Shown one piece after another: positions 8,803 to 17,310 of a DNA stretch of 64,000 nt. The stretch covers positions 30,425-94,424 of the forward strand of contig NZ_JAHLPR010000023.1 in assembly GCF_018918005.1 (NCBI RefSeq). Reading direction: 5' to 3'. Position numbers and translations under genes: made by a program. The notes beneath the pieces were generated by a model. The model had not been told where the DNA came from. It ran no database searches and saw only the letters and a program-made list of their open reading frames with translations. This stretch comes from Paenibacillus sp. MSJ-34. GTDB taxonomy: Bacteria; Bacillota; Bacilli; Paenibacillales; Paenibacillaceae. How positions within the stretch are numbered: position 1 is the first letter of the stretch; the number at the start of each line of letters is the position of its first letter.

Positions 8803-9522
8803 CTATTCGTCAAGCTCTACATTGTGGTACACTTGCTGCACATCCTCCAAATCTTCGAGGACGTCGATCATCTTCTCGAATTGGGTCTGCGCGTCTTCGG
8901 GAAGCGTGACATAGTTTTGCGCGAGCATCGTAAGCTCGGCGACGGTAAATTCATCGATGCCGGCATTCTTGAGCGCTTCTTGCACAGCATGGAACTGCTC
9001 CGGTTCGGCGTAGACGATGACGGCGTCGTCTTCCTCCATCATATCGCGTACGTCGACTTCCGCTTCCACCAATATTTCGAATACTTCATCGGCCGTTTTG
9101 CCGACCAACCCAATCACTGCGGTCGCGTCGAACATATAGGCAACCGATCCGCTTACGCCCAGGCTGCCGCCGTTTTTCGTAAATGCGGCGCGCACTTCGG
9201 AAGCGGTACGGTTTACATTATTGCTCAATGCGTCCACGATAACCATGGCCCCGTTCGGTCCGAAGCCTTCGTAACGCAATTCGTCGTAGTTTTCCTCCGC
9301 GCCGCCCTTCGCCTTTTCGATCGCGCGATCGATGATCGCTCTCGGCACATTATACGTTTTGGCACGTTCCAGCACGACCTTTAGAGCCCGGTTCGATTCC
9401 GGATCGGGTTCCCCTTGCTTGGCCGCTACGTAAATCTCGCGTCCGAATCTTGCATATATACGACTTGTGTTCGCATCTTTCGACGCTTTCTTTTCTTTAA
9501 TATTATTCCATTTACGCCCCAT
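8803..9522 (-). CDS. YebC/PmpR family protein (YeeI type)
   Basis: Member of the TACO1/YebC family, 239 residues. The family has long been called a transcriptional regulator; later work ties members to translation through difficult motifs such as polyproline stretches. The N-terminus [17 protein letters not shown] followed by [15 protein letters not shown] and the block [20 protein letters not shown] are hallmark sequences, and length equals B. subtilis YeeI. The start is the ATG at 9522; an upstream frame extension of 27 codons is not conserved family sequence. It is a single-gene unit with its own terminator. Confidence 0.93.
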   Translation of the reverse strand: MGRKWNNIKEKKASKDANTSRIYARFGREIYVAAKQGEPDPESNRALKVVLERAKTYNVPRAIIDRAIEKAKGGAEENYDELRYEGFGPNGAMVIVDALSNNVNRTASEVRAAFTKNGGSLGVSGSVAYMFDATAVIGLVGKTADEVFEILVEAEVDVRDMMEEDDAVIVYAEPEQFHAVQEALKNAGIDEFTVAELTMLAQNYVTLPEDAQTQFEKMIDVLEDLEDVQQVYHNVELDE

Positions 9523-9636
9523 ACTGTTTCCGCTCTCTTTCCATATTGAATCCTCGTCGTCTGACTTCATAATATCTAGTATATTATATCTTTTTCGTGC
9601 CATTTGAACAAGTTTTTAAGTGGTTGCATAAAGAAA

Positions 9637-9657
9637 GGGAAGGCTATACGCCTCCCC
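9637..9657 (-). terminator. Intrinsic terminator after the van-type operon
   Basis: Stem GGGGAGGC / GCCTTCCC with a five-base loop, then TTTCTTT on the minus strand, 24 bases past the racemase stop. Confidence 0.65.
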
Positions 9658-9680
9658 CGAATGACCGCTTCGCTTCCCAT

Positions 9681-11843
9681 TTACTTGTTCAAATAAATTC
9701 GCGGCACTCTGCTTCCGATTCCCGTCAAAATTTCATTGGCGATCGTGCCGCATCGTCCGGCGATCTGCTGCGCCCCGATCGCTTCCTCGCCGTCCTGTCC
9801 GATAATCGTTGCCGTATCGCCTTCTTGCACGCCGTCAATACCGGTTACATCGACCATCAACTGATCCATGCAAATATTGCCCGCAATGAACGCCTTCTGT
9901 CCGCGGATAAGAACATACCCGCCCTTCCGGGACCATTCCCGCGGAACGCCGTCGGCATAGCCGATGGATACAGTCGCGATGACGCAATCGCGCCCGGCCG
10001 CGTAATTTCGCCCGTAGCCGACAGGCTCGCCTTCGCTCAATCGCTTGACCAACGTAACTCTCGCTCTTAAAGACAGTGCGGGACGCAAGTCGGCATCCGC
10101 GTTCACCTGATCGTTCTCATTGCACAGCATTCCGTACAGAGCAATCCCGGGACGGGCCAATCCGCAGTGTATATCCGTATAATTCAAAATTCCGTAACTG
10201 CTTTGGATATGAAGCGTACCGGGATCGATTCCCACCCGTATTAATTGTTCCACCGTTTTCATAAACCGGCTAATTTGGCGGTCCGTAAAAGCGATATCCT
10301 GCTCTTCCTGACTGTCCGAAACCGACAAGTGAGTGAACGTTCCCGCGATCCGAACGTGGCGGAGCCGATACATCGAATAAATTTGTTCCATCCGGCTGTA
10401 ATGTTCGCCCAATCTGCTCATGCCCGTGTCGATTTTAATATGCACATTGATCGGTTTGCCGTATTCGTCCAACGCTTTGCCGTAATCGCTGCTAATAACG
10501 GTTTGCGAAAGACGGTAGCGCGCAAGATCGGCGAAACGGTCGGGAGAAGTATATCCGAGGACTAATATTTCCCCTTTTATCCCGTTTTTCCGCAATGCGA
10601 TCCCTTCGTCCACTTCCGCCACCGCGAAATGTTTGACGCCGATGCCGCACAGATGCTTGGCCACCGGTACGCTGCCGTGCCCGTACGCATTCGCCTTCAC
10701 GACCCCCATCAAATCGCAAGCGGGCGGCAACACGCGTTTAAGCTCCGAGGCATTATGCGCAATACGGGCTAGGTCGACTTCCGCCCATGCTCTGTGGCGG
10801 CTGACCGGCTTGGGCGCGAAAAATCGCAGCAGCCGGACCGCAGCGAGAGACAATAGGATAGACAGCAGCGCGACACATACGTAATGGATCAGACTATCGC
10901 CGACGACGATCGAAGTCAGTCCGGTTAATTTGCCGGCGCCTCGCACGAAGACAATGGCGATCGGATGCAAAATATAAATCCATGTGCTGATCTGTCTGAG
11001 CGTTTGCCCTCTTCCGCTCTCGTTTTTAGGCCGCTCCAAGAGCAAGAAGCCAAACAGAAAGTATACGGCGGGAACGAGAAATAGATACATGCTGTCGTGC
11101 CGCGGCAGCTCCAATTGACGCAGCAGCATCCCTTCGCCGAACATCAATGCAAGCGATGCGGCCAAACATGCGGCGCTTGCTTGCGCCGACCGGCCCGAAT
11201 CGGGCCGTGCGGCCGCCCACGCGCCAAGCGCTAAATAAAGCGGCGCGAAAAACAAACCGTTTCGCGTGTAATCAAACAGCGCAAACATCGATGTATAGGC
11301 GTCCAGCAATATCCCGCTTCGTTCGATCAATCCGTAATAGCTGTCGCCGAGCATACCGACCGCATATAATATTCCCGTCGCGGCAAGCGTAATCCGGAGC
11401 GAAAAAATCCGGGTGAGATAGTAGACGATATACATCCCAATCATCAGCGCCGGAAGGTACCATAAATGATAAAACGTGCCGTCGAAAACGATATCCTTCA
11501 ACAAAGAAAAGAAGCTGAAATCGTCGGTAAAATAGCCTGAATAGATATTTAACGGCAAGTATAGCAATATCGAAACCAAGTACAATATCCCGATTTTGCG
11601 AACCGTACGGTGCAGCGTTCTCCGATCTTGGCCCAAGTCGCCGGTCAGCTTGCGAAAGAGGAAAAAACCGGAGACGATAAAGAAAAACGGCACGGCCAGG
11701 CGCGCTGCGATGCCGGTCAGCATAAAGTCGGCATAGCCGTTGTAGGACATCAACGGGCCGGTATGAATGGCGATGACCAGCAAGGCGGCGACGATTTTGA
11801 AACGATCGAGTCCGATGTAACTTGGGCCGTTAGGCGCAGCCAT
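9681..11843 (-). CDS. vanT: VanT-type membrane serine/alanine racemase
   Basis: Two-domain protein of 720 residues. Residues 1 to about 330 form an acyltransferase-3-like membrane domain with about ten helices (FKIVAALLVIAIHTG, VPFFFIVSGFFLF); the C-terminal part is a complete PLP-dependent racemase with the PLP lysine in VKANAYGHG and the catalytic tyrosine in SIGYADGVPRE. This fusion is the VanT arrangement, which makes D-serine for D-Ala-D-Ser peptidoglycan precursors. The start is ATG at 11843 with AAAAGG upstream; the GTG three codons earlier is too close to it. It is the last gene of the ligase-peptidase-racemase operon, overlapping the previous gene by 14 bases. Whether it prefers serine or alanine cannot be decided by eye. 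Confidence 0.9.
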   Translation of the reverse strand: MAAPNGPSYIGLDRFKIVAALLVIAIHTGPLMSYNGYADFMLTGIAARLAVPFFFIVSGFFLFRKLTGDLGQDRRTLHRTVRKIGILYLVSILLYLPLNIYSGYFTDDFSFFSLLKDIVFDGTFYHLWYLPALMIGMYIVYYLTRIFSLRITLAATGILYAVGMLGDSYYGLIERSGILLDAYTSMFALFDYTRNGLFFAPLYLALGAWAAARPDSGRSAQASAACLAASLALMFGEGMLLRQLELPRHDSMYLFLVPAVYFLFGFLLLERPKNESGRGQTLRQISTWIYILHPIAIVFVRGAGKLTGLTSIVVGDSLIHYVCVALLSILLSLAAVRLLRFFAPKPVSRHRAWAEVDLARIAHNASELKRVLPPACDLMGVVKANAYGHGSVPVAKHLCGIGVKHFAVAEVDEGIALRKNGIKGEILVLGYTSPDRFADLARYRLSQTVISSDYGKALDEYGKPINVHIKIDTGMSRLGEHYSRMEQIYSMYRLRHVRIAGTFTHLSVSDSQEEQDIAFTDRQISRFMKTVEQLIRVGIDPGTLHIQSSYGILNYTDIHCGLARPGIALYGMLCNENDQVNADADLRPALSLRARVTLVKRLSEGEPVGYGRNYAAGRDCVIATVSIGYADGVPREWSRKGGYVLIRGQKAFIAGNICMDQLMVDVTGIDGVQEGDTATIIGQDGEEAIGAQQIAGRCGTIANEILTGIGSRVPRIYLNK

Positions 11844-12684
11844 GCTTGTCACTGCCTTTTCGGTGAAATACGGTCACGACGAACCCGTCCTGATTGTTGC
11901 CCGAGAGGCAATACCGATCGCCGCGCACGACAGGTACGTTCGTAATGCCGCCCTCCGCCGGAACGTAGTAGATTTCTATTGCCGCATGTTTATGTTCCAT
12001 AACGAGATGCGAACGTTGAAACGTATATTGCTTGACATATTCGATGTATTCTTCCAGGCAAAATCCGCGTTGTTCCATGATCGCCGAATGCGGAAAGCCG
12101 ACATAGCGAAAATGCCACGGCTCGCAGGCTATGTTCGTGATCGCTTCCTTCCCTGTTTGATACCTTTGTATAAAGCCGTATTCGGCGGCAAGCCGTTTGA
12201 AAACGAAGCAGACGCCGCGGTCGGGGAACGAAGGACGAATATAATCGACATGATCCGTCCGCTCGCCGACATCTACCGCCAACCCCGTTTGATGCTCGCT
12301 TTCGTTCGGACGGGCCACATAACTCGCAGTGAAAGCGGCGCCGTTGTCCCGCAGCGAAGTTTCATAGATTTGCGCTTGCGCTTCTCTCGAACGATAACCG
12401 CTGACGACGGCGATGCGATCCGTCGCGCGGCAAGCTTTCAACAAGGTCTGCAGCTGCTCGAAGCAGGTTTTTTCCAACGATAAATCCGGTTCATAGGAAT
12501 GCGAAGCCGCGTACATGCGGTCCACAAGCACAAGGTCTGCCGCGTCTTGCGGCACCATGATCGGATGGCTGCTGTTGACCAATAACAGATGTCCCCGATA
12601 AATATGGCCGCGTTCCAAATGAATGATATCGTATGCCAACGAAGGCTGGGCATGATTGGTCCGAACGGATGCTGTCAATTCCAT
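11830..12684 (-). CDS. vanXY: VanXY-type D,D-peptidase (M15 family)
   Basis: Zinc peptidase of 284 residues that would remove D-Ala from D-Ala-D-Ala dipeptide and/or pentapeptide precursors. The M15 signature is intact: SGYRSREAQAQIY, the metal-binding SEHQTGLAVDV (His131, Asp138) and CEPWHFRYVG (catalytic Glu188, metal His191). There is no signal peptide or membrane helix, as in cytoplasmic VanXY proteins. An extra C-terminal region of about 70 residues (from HLVMEHKH to the end) contains CLSGNNQDGFVVTVF, as in VanXYG-like proteins. GGAGG sits 9 bases before the ATG, and the gene overlaps the ligase by 10 bases. Confidence 0.9.
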   Translation of the reverse strand: MELTASVRTNHAQPSLAYDIIHLERGHIYRGHLLLVNSSHPIMVPQDAADLVLVDRMYAASHSYEPDLSLEKTCFEQLQTLLKACRATDRIAVVSGYRSREAQAQIYETSLRDNGAAFTASYVARPNESEHQTGLAVDVGERTDHVDYIRPSFPDRGVCFVFKRLAAEYGFIQRYQTGKEAITNIACEPWHFRYVGFPHSAIMEQRGFCLEEYIEYVKQYTFQRSHLVMEHKHAAIEIYYVPAEGGITNVPVVRGDRYCLSGNNQDGFVVTVFHRKGSDKHGCA

Positions 12685-13742
12685 ACGACTGGCTCCTCCG
12701 TAAGCGCATGCGCAACGAGCCGATCCAAAATTTCGGCATAGGAAATGCCGATGGAGCGAAGCATATTCGGATATCTGCTCGTCGACGTAAAACCGGGCAT
12801 CGTGTTCACCTCGTTAAACACGAGCCCTCCTTCGCTTGTCAAGAACATGTCTACCCTGGCCAGCCCTTTGCAGCCGAGTGTCCGATAAATCTTCAGCGCC
12901 GTCTCTTTGACCTTGGCCGATATGTCGGCGCCAATTCTGGCAGGCAGATGGATCGATGACGTTTCCAGCGAATACTTCTCATGATGATCGAAAAAATGCC
13001 CGGCGATTTCAATTTCGTCTACTTCCCCAACAATCGGATCGGTATGGCCGAGAACCGCGCAGCCTACCTCAAACCCTTGAATATGCCGCTCGATCACCAC
13101 TTTATCGTCATGCGACAAGGCGAGCTTGATGCCGTCGATCAACTCCCCCTCGTCGAAAGCCTTCGTAATGCCGAAGGACGACCCCGATTTGGCGGGTTTC
13201 ACATAGAGGGGGAAGCCGAGCCTGGCAGCGTCGACGGCGGCCTTGTCGATCGAATCGCCTTCATGCAGCGTAATCGAATCCGGCGTTGCGATGCCCGCGT
13301 TGCGAACTAATGTGTGCGCGATGTCCTTATCCATGCAGATCGCGGATGAAAGCGTGCCGCAACCGACGAACGGGATGCCGGACAGTTCAAGCAGTCCCTG
13401 TACGGTGCCGTCCTCTCCGTTTTTGCCGTGCAAAACCGGGAAGACAACATCGATCGGAATGATGCGAAATTCGGTACTGATAAACTCGATCAGTCCTCGA
13501 ACCTCCCTGCTCGGGGATATGCATGCCGGCGAGCAATCGGGATGCGCATGCCAGCTGTCGTCCCGAATCCCTTCTACTTCTCCTTTATATAAGAGCCATT
13601 GTCCGTTTCGAGTAATTCCTACCGTAACGATGTGATAGCGATCCCGATCCAAATGTTCGATGATCGCGGCGGCCGAGCTTAGCGATACTTCGTATTCGGT
13701 GGAACAGCCGCCGAACAATACCGCAACCGTTGCTTTTTTCAT
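12675..13742 (-). CDS. D-alanine:D-serine ligase, VanG/VanC type
   Basis: ATP-grasp ligase of 355 residues that joins D-Ala to a second D-amino acid for peptidoglycan. Motifs: N-terminal VAVLFGGCSTEYEVSLSSA, HGKNGEDGTVQGLLEL, ATP-binding YVKPAKSGSSFGI, and the metal-binding VDMFL...FNEVNTMPGFTSTSRYP. The omega-loop reads EKYSLETSSIHLPARI; a tyrosine here (EKY) is seen in Ddl and D-Ser ligases, whereas D-lactate ligases (VanA/B) have EKG. The two following genes are of VanXY and VanT type, making D-Ser the likely second substrate. TAGGAGG precedes the ATG at 13742. No vanR or vanS lies next to it. An ordinary housekeeping Ddl role is less likely given the operon. Confidence 0.88.
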   Translation of the reverse strand: MKKATVAVLFGGCSTEYEVSLSSAAAIIEHLDRDRYHIVTVGITRNGQWLLYKGEVEGIRDDSWHAHPDCSPACISPSREVRGLIEFISTEFRIIPIDVVFPVLHGKNGEDGTVQGLLELSGIPFVGCGTLSSAICMDKDIAHTLVRNAGIATPDSITLHEGDSIDKAAVDAARLGFPLYVKPAKSGSSFGITKAFDEGELIDGIKLALSHDDKVVIERHIQGFEVGCAVLGHTDPIVGEVDEIEIAGHFFDHHEKYSLETSSIHLPARIGADISAKVKETALKIYRTLGCKGLARVDMFLTSEGGLVFNEVNTMPGFTSTSRYPNMLRSIGISYAEILDRLVAHALTEEPVVWN

Positions 13743-13927
13743 AAATAAAGCCTCCTAAACGTATAAGTGAAGCGCCGCTTTCCGTAAGCCGCGACTTGCA
13801 GCAAAACGATACGCTTTGTCTTAATACATCCATGTTAGCCCGGCCGTCTTATTTTTCCTTAAAAATAAAATTAAGTTTTTCTAAAGAATAGACAAGATAG
13901 AAATTAAAAATCTTAAAGATCGAAAGC

Positions 13928-13956
13928 TTGCAAAACAAAACAATGTGTTATATATT
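13928..13956 (+). promoter_or_regulatory. Promoter of the zinc exporter gene
   Basis: TTGCAA at 13928-13933, a 17-base spacer and TATATT at 13951-13956. It is immediately followed by the palindromic operator and lies about 85 bases upstream of the czcD start. Confidence 0.6.
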
Positions 13957-13980
13957 ATATATGAGCATATGTTCATATAT
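13957..13980 (+). promoter_or_regulatory. ArsR/SmtB-type (CzrA-like) operator
   Basis: Perfect palindrome ATATATGAGCA-TA-TGTTCATATAT without its outermost base; core ATGAGCA TA TGTTCAT. It has the 12-2-12 form bound by metal sensors of the ArsR/SmtB family and sits directly after the -10 box of the exporter promoter. No arsR-type gene is present in the window, so the sensor must be encoded elsewhere. Confidence 0.75.
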
Positions 13981-14040
13981 TAATGTTTTTAATTGAATGC
14001 AGAATATTTGGAAAAATCGGTCTAAAAGAGGTGCCTGTTT

Positions 14041-15015
14041 ATGAAGAACAATACGTCAACCAAAACCCGCAACAACGAACATCACCACCACCATGGGATC
14101 GGCCATCATCATCACGGGGCAGGCGGCCACAGCCACGGAGACAATCGCGAAGGAAACAAGAAAGGTTTGCTCATTGCATTTGTTATCACTACGTCCATTA
14201 TGGTGTTGGAGTTTGCCGGCGGTCTCGTGACAGGAAGTCTCGCGCTATTGTCGGACTCCGGGCATATGTTGAGCGACGCAAGCTCGCTGCTGCTCAGTTT
14301 GGTCGCCATGATCTTTGCGGCCAAAGCCGCTTCGCCGAAGAGAACGTTCGGATTTTACCGGTTTGAAATATTGGCGGCCCTGTTCAACGGCGTTACCTTA
14401 TTTGTTATCGCTTTTTTCATCATAAAAGAAGCCTGCGAGCGATTCTACAATCCGCCCGAAGTGGCGAGCGGTTCGATGATGCTGATCGCTTCGATCGGAC
14501 TCGCGGCCAACATGATCAGCGCATGGATGCTGATGAGAAAAGGCGACGTGAAAAACAACGTCAATCTTCGAAGCGCCTATCTTCACGTGCTTGGCGATAT
14601 GCTCGGGTCGGTCGGCGCGATCGTCGCCGGACTCGTTATGCTCGTGTTCGGCTGGTACGCTGCCGATCCGATCATCAGCGTTGTCGTCGCCTTGTTAATA
14701 TTGAGAGGCGCATGGGGCGTCTTGAAGCAGGCGGTTCACATTCTAATGGAAGGAACGCCGGACAATATCGATCACGACGAGGTAAAACAAACGCTCCAAA
14801 GCATCGACGGCGTCGTCGACGTGCACGATCTTCATATATGGACCGTTACATCGGGTTTTCACGCATTAAACTGCCATATGCGAGTCGACAACGATGCGGA
14901 TTCCCAAGCGGTGCTGCAGCAAGCCATACATCGGCTCGAAACGGAATATGGCATTACGCACAGCACGATTCAAACGGAGCATTCGCATATTCAACACGAG
15001 CAATTAAAACTGTAA
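14041..15015 (+). CDS. czcD: CDF family zinc/cadmium/cobalt exporter CzcD
   Basis: Plasma-membrane cation diffusion facilitator of 324 residues that exports Zn2+ (and often Cd2+, Co2+) in exchange for protons. A His-rich N-terminus (HHHHHGIGHHHH) precedes six membrane helices; the metal site on helix 2 is in SLALLSDSGHMLSDASS and on helix 5 in YLHVLGDMLGSVGAIV (HxxxD pairs). A cytoplasmic ferredoxin-like dimerisation domain (DEVKQTLQSIDGVVDVHDLHIW) and a C-terminal tail with more histidines follow. AGAGGTG lies 8 bases before the ATG. An ArsR-type operator overlaps the promoter, so metal-dependent derepression is expected. It is a monocistronic gene with its own terminator. Confidence 0.94.
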   Translation: MKNNTSTKTRNNEHHHHHGIGHHHHGAGGHSHGDNREGNKKGLLIAFVITTSIMVLEFAGGLVTGSLALLSDSGHMLSDASSLLLSLVAMIFAAKAASPKRTFGFYRFEILAALFNGVTLFVIAFFIIKEACERFYNPPEVASGSMMLIASIGLAANMISAWMLMRKGDVKNNVNLRSAYLHVLGDMLGSVGAIVAGLVMLVFGWYAADPIISVVVALLILRGAWGVLKQAVHILMEGTPDNIDHDEVKQTLQSIDGVVDVHDLHIWTVTSGFHALNCHMRVDNDADSQAVLQQAIHRLETEYGITHSTIQTEHSHIQHEQLKL

Positions 15016-15032
15016 CGTTGTTGGCCTCGGTA

Positions 15033-15076
15033 AAGCGGCCGGCCCCCTTTCTTGGGAGTGTCGGCCGCTTCGTTTT
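15033..15076 (+). terminator. Intrinsic terminator of czcD
   Basis: Stem AAGCGGCCG / CGGCCGCTT with a 20-base loop, then CGTTTTA; 18 bases past the czcD stop. Confidence 0.7.
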
Positions 15077-15463
15077 ATACGATTCGCCGATCCTTACGCG
15101 TTTCTCCGTTCAATCAAAACTACGTTAGCGAAGTGATGCACGCTTTTACCTTCCTCTTTTTCCCGCTTTCTGTCGAAATCCCGTTCGCTCAGTAGGCATC
15201 CCACGGCATAACCTCATTAATTATTAACATAATTAAATAAATCTCCTGTCTGAACCATCCCACCGCTATCAGGCTTTTTAATGGCCGTTTTGTACGCCAG
15301 GCGTAACCTGTTTTCATATTTAAAAGTAATCGTGGACATTCTGTAGGGAAACGGATATTCAGCTTGTCGACGGCTAGAAACGGCCTTCTGAACGAGAGGG
15401 ATATCGACAGAAGGGACGGAAATGCACATAATAAAACCAAACGCCATAAATCGCAATAAAATG

Positions 15464-15482
15464 AAAAAAGGGCCGATGGCCC
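15464..15482 (-). terminator. Intrinsic terminator of the small membrane gene
   Basis: GGGCC / GGCCC stem with a three-base loop, then TTTTTTC on the minus strand; 32 bases past the stop. Confidence 0.75.
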
Positions 15483-15513
15483 TCCCCTTCTGCGTTACAT
15501 AAATCGCTAGCGA

Positions 15514-16023
15514 TTAGACGACAGACGATTTCCTTCTCCATCCGATCAGCAAAAACGCTCCAACGACAATCAACGCGATTGCAAAGAGCGGTTGATCGTT
15601 GAAACGGTTGAAGATCGATCCAAGCGAAAACACCGCAAAGAACAAAATCGACAATGTCGATAAAATCGCGATCGGGATCAGCAGCCACTTGTTGCGATTG
15701 CCGAACCAATAAAATTCGAATAATCCCACCGCCGGAGCCAGTATAAAGCCGGGCCACATAGATCCCCAATTATCGTACAGCATCGATATTTGGCAGACGA
15801 CTCCTACCGTGAAGAGAATTCCGCCCGGAATCAAGAGGCCGCTTCCCCGCCGATTCGTAACCGAGAAATACATCCAGTGAAAAAATATAGCTAACGGAAG
15901 CACGAACATACTCGGCCAAAAATATCCGATAATCGTCCCAGGCCCAAATTCAATTCCCCGGTTTAGAAACAGAAATACGCCGAACAATACAAGCACGGCG
16001 CCAACGATTGCGCGCGAATTCAT
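15514..16023 (-). CDS. Small integral membrane protein, LiaI/DUF5668-like
   Basis: Membrane protein of 169 residues with about six hydrophobic helices: VGAVLVLFGVFLFLNRGI, WPSMFVLPLAIFFHWMYF, GLLIPGGILFTVGVVCQI, WPGFILAPAVGLFEFYWF, LLIPIAILSTLSILFFAVF and FAIALIVVGAFLLIGW. The repeated pattern of short loops, and the N-terminal segment with an aligned Asn-Arg pair, resemble the membrane domains of LiaF/LiaI and DUF5668 proteins, which relate to cell-envelope stress. GGGAGG lies 6 bases before the ATG at 16023. No enzymatic motif is seen; it is monocistronic with its own terminator. The family assignment is tentative. Confidence 0.75.
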   Translation of the reverse strand: MNSRAIVGAVLVLFGVFLFLNRGIEFGPGTIIGYFWPSMFVLPLAIFFHWMYFSVTNRRGSGLLIPGGILFTVGVVCQISMLYDNWGSMWPGFILAPAVGLFEFYWFGNRNKWLLIPIAILSTLSILFFAVFSLGSIFNRFNDQPLFAIALIVVGAFLLIGWRRKSSVV

Positions 16024-16152
16024 ATTTTTCCTCCCTTTGCTTGTTAGCTACATCGTACCAATTCATACTTCGTTCGTCATCTAGCTAAGGTCAAGGGAAA
16101 AACTGGACTAAAGTCTGATTTCCTTCCTTATAACGTGCAAGCTGCAACGGAT

Positions 16153-16857
16153 TTATTGCGATTCCAACTCGGTAAAGACGACTAATCGTCGGTTATGTTC
16201 GCGCTTCTTTTTATCGAACTTGCCGGTACACGTAATCAAATTCAGATTCGATGTTTCCGCTTCTCCAAAAATTCGTTCCAGAGGAGCTTCTTCGGTTTTG
16301 TACGACTCCACCGATTTTACAGTATAAGTCAATTGGTTCCCTTTCTGATCCGAAATCGTCACTTTGTCGTTTTTCTTTAATTTTCTTAAATGATAAAAGA
16401 TCGCCGGCCCGGTATAATGATCGAGATGTCCGGCGATGACAGCGTTTCCCGGTTCGCCCGGTTTCGTCCAAGGACTTAAAATGCCTACGCGATCGAACTT
16501 CTTCGGTACCCCCATATGTCCATTCTCCAGTATTCCTACCGGCTCTACGATCGTATCCAAACCGATTGACGGAATTCGAAGCCGCACCGGAATGAAAGAA
16601 ATCTCCTCCGTTTCTTCCGGTTCGTCTCTTTCCTCCTCTTCCGTAAATTCGGCGCTGTCATTCCGCTGGTTCGCATCATCAGTTCGAATTTGTTCCGGCT
16701 CCGGCGCCGCTAACCGGTCGTAAGACTGAAGCTGTTCCGCATCAGGACGATTCTCCGCCCGAATCGGTTCGCTTTCCGGCCGGCGCTCGCCGGTTTGCGC
16801 GAAGCATCCGCATAATATGATCAAAAGGCTGACTACGAACAAAAATTTCATTCGCAA
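16153..16857 (-). CDS. Lipid-anchored sortase (class D/F-like)
   Basis: Sortase transpeptidase of about 234 residues. The catalytic set is present: His in AGHLDHYTG, Cys in LITCTGKF and Arg in EHNRRLVVF. Instead of a transmembrane anchor the N-terminus is a lipoprotein signal with lipobox ILCGC, followed by a long acidic linker rich in Glu and Pro (about 80 residues) and then the beta-barrel domain starting FIPVRLRIPSIGLD. The start is uncertain: TTG at 16857 is 8 bases after AAAGGAG, and ATG at 16851 is 14 bases after it. The gene directly upstream on the same strand encodes a tiny secreted protein with an MPKSG motif, a possible substrate. A terminator lies between them, so co-expression may be partial. 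Confidence 0.85.
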   Translation of the reverse strand: MRMKFLFVVSLLIILCGCFAQTGERRPESEPIRAENRPDAEQLQSYDRLAAPEPEQIRTDDANQRNDSAEFTEEEERDEPEETEEISFIPVRLRIPSIGLDTIVEPVGILENGHMGVPKKFDRVGILSPWTKPGEPGNAVIAGHLDHYTGPAIFYHLRKLKKNDKVTISDQKGNQLTYTVKSVESYKTEEAPLERIFGEAETSNLNLITCTGKFDKKKREHNRRLVVFTELESQ

Positions 16858-16892
16858 AGCCGTCACTCCTTTCATTCCGATTTTCAAATTGA

Positions 16893-16917
16893 AAAAAAGA
16901 GGGAAGCCCCTCTTTTT
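16893..16917 (-). terminator. Intrinsic terminator between the small secreted gene and the sortase gene
   Basis: Stem AAAGAGGGG / CCCTCTTT with a three-base loop, then a T-run on the minus strand. Read-through would carry transcription into the sortase gene 35 bases on. Confidence 0.75.
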
Positions 16918-16921
16918 GTCG

Positions 16922-17152
16922 TTACTTGCTCGTTCCGCCCAATCCCGATTTCGGCATTCCCGGCGTTTCGACTGCTCTCATTTTGATTCTTTTTGCATGT
17001 TTGCTGTACGGCTTCACATGATGCTTTTTCGCATGTTGTTTCACATGACGCTTTTCATGCGTTTTATGATGGGTTACCGGCTCCGCAAAACCAACTGCGG
17101 CGCAAGATAACGACAAAGCCGTCGCAATCATAATGGCAGCGATTCTTTTCAT
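16922..17152 (-). CDS. Small secreted His/Lys-rich protein ending in MPKSG motif
   Basis: Predicted exported protein of 76 residues. A signal peptide (MKRIAAIMIATALSLSCAAVGFAEP, cleavage expected after GFA) is followed by a strongly basic segment with many histidines, THHKTHEKRHVKQHAKKHH. The C-terminus reads ETPGMPKSGLGGTSK; MPKSG (66-70) resembles the sortase signal LPXTG, but no hydrophobic anchor or positive tail follows. GGAGG lies 6 to 7 bases before the ATG. It lies immediately upstream of the lipid-anchored sortase, which makes a substrate role plausible. No homologous family is recognised. Metal binding by the His-rich part is another option. Confidence 0.75.
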   Translation of the reverse strand: MKRIAAIMIATALSLSCAAVGFAEPVTHHKTHEKRHVKQHAKKHHVKPYSKHAKRIKMRAVETPGMPKSGLGGTSK

Positions 17153-17250
17153 GCTTATCCTCCAAATCGGTGTAGTTAATGTGTTACACGATATATTTTC
17201 CGAAGATTCATTTTCAATTATGTGTTGTTATTTTTGGAAGGGAAACAAAA

Positions 17251-17286
17251 CAAAAACCCCAACAATTCGTCGCGATCGCCGGGGGT
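17251..17286 (-). terminator. Possible terminator of the TVP38-like gene
   Basis: ACCCC / GGGGT stem with a loop of about 20 bases, then TTTTTG on the minus strand. Confidence 0.5.
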
Positions 17287-17310
17287 GAATAGTTGTATTT
17301 TCTAGGGACG

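Larger units (their letters stand above)
15016..15513. other. 498-base gap with short repeats and two terminators, no gene
   Basis: Between czcD and the small membrane gene. It holds the two facing terminators (15033-15076 and 15464-15482) and two copies, in opposite orientation, of a TTCTGAACGAGGGGGAT-type repeat (15168-15192 and 15386-15416). Minus-strand frames of about 80 codons run over the repeats without a ribosome binding site. Confidence 0.6.

Noticed and set aside
15189..15456. Two minus-strand frames of about 80 codons
   Set aside because: They are formed from repeat sequence after a terminator, with no ribosome binding site.
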